In this document: one piece after another, positions 14,482-16,244 of the stretch
Layout: the number at the start of each line of letters is the position of its first letter
Numbering within the stretch: position 1 is the stretch's first letter
From: Amphritea sp.
Lineage (GTDB): Bacteria > Pseudomonadota > Gammaproteobacteria > Pseudomonadales > Balneatricaceae
Direction: 5' to 3'
Assembly: GCA_018067325.1 (NCBI GenBank)
Contig: JAGPUU010000334.1
Location: 1 to 16,244, forward strand
Length of the DNA stretch: 16,244 nucleotides
Position numbers and translations under genes: made by a program
The notes under the pieces: generated by a model
Told to the model about the DNA's origin: nothing
What the model saw: the letters and a program-made list of their open reading frames with translations, nothing else
The model's database searches: none

Positions 14482-15087
14482 ATGTTTCAACAAACCAGTC
14501 TTCATAGCCATAAAACATTACCTTCCAGTATTAATAGTGCAGGGGATCATAAATTACTTGCCAGCTCAGGTTATCAATTGCCTTTGTGCTGGTTGCTGCT
14601 GTTTCACGAGAGTGATCTGCAGTTGCAAAAAGTGTATAGCTTTGAGGGCGAACAGACCTGTGAATACACCACACTGATCTGTTCCAAGTCAGAGGCTCTG
14701 CAGCGATATCAACATGCCGCAGAGCGCTTTAAAAGCTTGCTAGGTAAGCGCTGCGGTACTTATTTTGACTATTGGCAGCAGTACCTAGAGTATAACGTTG
14801 AAGATTATCTTTATCTGGATGCTACCGCGCTGTGGATGAACGGCGATTCGAAAGCTTATCTTGATAATCTCAGTCTGAGTCTCAGTGGTGTAAGCTGGGT
14901 TGCATCAGATGAATGTCGATGGAAGCGAAGCCGGCTTGAGTCGTTGCCGTTCCTGGGGCGTGCGTTTGACCCGATTGAACCCGCCCTTAAACATAATGGA
15001 GTCCGTCACCTGCTATCGCAATGCGGTGTGTTAGATGCAGATGGTGGGATCTATATTGATAAGTCGGTGCTGCAGGGTGATGTCTGA
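14482..15087 (+). CDS. Uncharacterised protein, probably cytosolic
   Basis: I do not recognise this 201-residue protein. AGGGA (14472-14476) lies 5 nt before ATG 14482, a good start. There is no signal peptide and no clear membrane segment; the only hydrophobic stretch, LPLCWLLLF (33-41), looks like a buried strand. The protein is rich in aromatic residues (YFDYWQQYLEYNVEDYLYLDA at about 94-113, given here as the Tyr/Trp-rich zone) and has five to six scattered Cys without a metal-binding pattern. A degenerate SLSLSGVSWV lies near 131-140. The gene is followed 49 bases later by the MFS transporter gene and may be co-transcribed with it. Codon use and frame integrity support a real gene. Confidence 0.75.
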   Translation: MFQQTSLHSHKTLPSSINSAGDHKLLASSGYQLPLCWLLLFHESDLQLQKVYSFEGEQTCEYTTLICSKSEALQRYQHAAERFKSLLGKRCGTYFDYWQQYLEYNVEDYLYLDATALWMNGDSKAYLDNLSLSLSGVSWVASDECRWKRSRLESLPFLGRAFDPIEPALKHNGVRHLLSQCGVLDADGGIYIDKSVLQGDV

Positions 15088-15136
15088 ATAGAGCGGCCCC
15101 TGAATCTATGAACGGCGATAAATAGACGGAATTTTT

Positions 15137-16244
15137 ATGAATCGTAATGTGATCTTGTTATCTCTGTGTCAGGCTTTACTGACAACCGGTAACGTACTGC
15201 TTATCTCGGTCAATGCGCTGATTGGTCAGCAGCTATCTCCCTCTCCGGGGTTAATTACGCTGCCGGTGGCGATGCAATTTGTCGGTCTTATGTGTGCGAC
15301 TATTCCTGCTTCTTTGATCATGGCGCGCATTGGTAGGAAAAATGGCTTCTATCTCGGTAACTCTGTTGGCATAGTCGGTGCCATTTGTTGTATTTTTGCT
15401 CTCCAGCAGTCACAGTTTTTTACCTTCTGCCTGGGTACCTTTTTGCTGGGTATCGGTATTGGTTTTGGTACGTTGTATCGCTTTGCGGCTGTAGAAGCTT
15501 GTCCGGATGATCAAAAAAGCCGGGCGATCTCCATGGTGATGGCGGGGGGTGTAATCGCAGCTGTTTTGGGGCCGAACCTAGCTATCAGTAGTCGGGACTG
15601 GTTGGATGATAGTGTTTTTACCGGTGCCTTTGTTGGCTTAGCGGTTCTCTATGTTATTGCATTGGTCTTACTCTCTTTTATTCGGATAGCGCCGCAAAAA
15701 GTGAATTCGGCCCATGAGATGAATAATAGCCGGCCTATACTTGATATCCTTCTGCAGCCGGTATTTATCGTGGCTGCGACGGTCGGCATGATCAGTTATG
15801 CAGTAATGAATCTGATTATGACGGTTACTCCGGTAGCGATGGCCCGTTGCGGTTTTGATTTCAGTACCGCTGCCTGGGTTATTGAGTGGCATGTATTAGG
15901 TATGTTTCTACCCTCATTTATTACGCCGGTTCTGATTCGGCGATTTGGTTTATTACCAATGATGGTTCTGGGTGCTGTGTTTATGCTGGCTTGTATATTC
16001 CTCAATCTGAATGGAGTGAGCCAGTGGCACTTCTGGGGGGGCTTAGCTTTACTGGGCGTTGGTTGGAACTTTATGTTTATCAGCGCGACCCAGTTGGTGA
16101 TCTCTGCATACAGAACCGAGGAAAAAGCTAAAAGTCAGGCGGCCAATGAGTTTCTTATATTCGGCATGGTAACCGTTTCAGCGTTTAGTTCAGGCTGGTT
16201 AGAATCTAGCTTGGGGTGGCAGATGCTGAATACACTTATGATAC
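15137..16244 (+). CDS. Major facilitator superfamily transporter, 5' part, runs off the window
   Basis: An uninterrupted frame from ATG 15137 to the right edge gives 369 residues without a stop. The product is an inner-membrane carrier with at least ten hydrophobic helices and a central charged loop around residues 187-200. The loop after helix 2 (MARIGRKNGFYLG, about 62-74) is the MFS motif A in a variant that lacks the usual Asp before Arg. Motif-like GIGIGFGTLYRFAAVEACP follows helix 4. The substrate cannot be told; the form is closest to drug or small-metabolite MFS carriers. GACGGAA (about 15125-15131) is a modest ribosome site. It follows the unknown gene at 14482-15087 by 49 bases, with no terminator between. 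Confidence 0.88.
   Translation, partial: MNRNVILLSLCQALLTTGNVLLISVNALIGQQLSPSPGLITLPVAMQFVGLMCATIPASLIMARIGRKNGFYLGNSVGIVGAICCIFALQQSQFFTFCLGTFLLGIGIGFGTLYRFAAVEACPDDQKSRAISMVMAGGVIAAVLGPNLAISSRDWLDDSVFTGAFVGLAVLYVIALVLLSFIRIAPQKVNSAHEMNNSRPILDILLQPVFIVAATVGMISYAVMNLIMTVTPVAMARCGFDFSTAAWVIEWHVLGMFLPSFITPVLIRRFGLLPMMVLGAVFMLACIFLNLNGVSQWHFWGGLALLGVGWNFMFISATQLVISAYRTEEKAKSQAANEFLIFGMVTVSAFSSGWLESSLGWQMLNTLMI

Overview
The window is ordinary, densely packed gammaproteobacterial chromosome. It is probably from a marine Oceanospirillales-type bacterium (Oceanospirillaceae such as Amphritea or Neptunomonas, or a relative). I infer this from the aspS / ruvCAB / tolQRAB-pal-cpoB / queC / nadA synteny shared with pseudomonads, the Pseudomonas-like AspRS and the moderate base composition. 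No phage, insertion sequence, CRISPR array, rRNA or tRNA was seen.

Layout. Positions 1-283 hold the 3' end of a HIT-domain hydrolase gene. A promoter at 312-340 then leads into a small FmdB-type zinc-ribbon gene (451-678) and aspS (737-2500), which ends at a strong terminator. Next is a repair operon, ruvC - TRIC-type membrane protein - ruvA - ruvB (2612-5474). It is preceded by a near-consensus LexA box (2573-2588). A DksA/TraR-type zinc-finger gene (5591-5992) follows with its own terminator. The cell-envelope cluster tolQ-tolR-tolA-tolB (6221-9542) and pal-cpoB (9745-11054) comes next, followed by queC (11082-11777) and a terminator. nadA (11944-12993) has an extended -10 promoter and shares a bidirectional terminator with the convergent MaoC-type hydratase gene on the minus strand (13086-13517). 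The right end holds two unrecognised genes (13858-14229, a two-helix membrane protein; 14482-15087, probably soluble) and the 5' part of an MFS transporter that runs off the window.

How the genes work together. RuvA, RuvB and RuvC form the Holliday-junction resolvasome. TolQRA, TolB, Pal and CpoB form the trans-envelope Tol-Pal machine, which draws the outer membrane in at division. QueC makes preQ0 for queuosine, and NadA makes quinolinate for NAD.

The most informative points are local departures from the familiar gene order. yebC is absent between aspS and ruvC, ybgC is absent before tolQ, and queE is absent between cpoB and queC. A TRIC-type channel gene sits inside the ruv operon, overlapping ruvC by four bases and apparently under SOS control. 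Other observations are a non-discriminating AspRS signature, an 11-bp inverted repeat spanning the pal stop and cpoB start, a 21-bp-period direct repeat between tolB and pal, and a recent 72-bp-period duplication in tolA. I did not find a wholly new system; the SOS-linked TRIC gene is the best lead.
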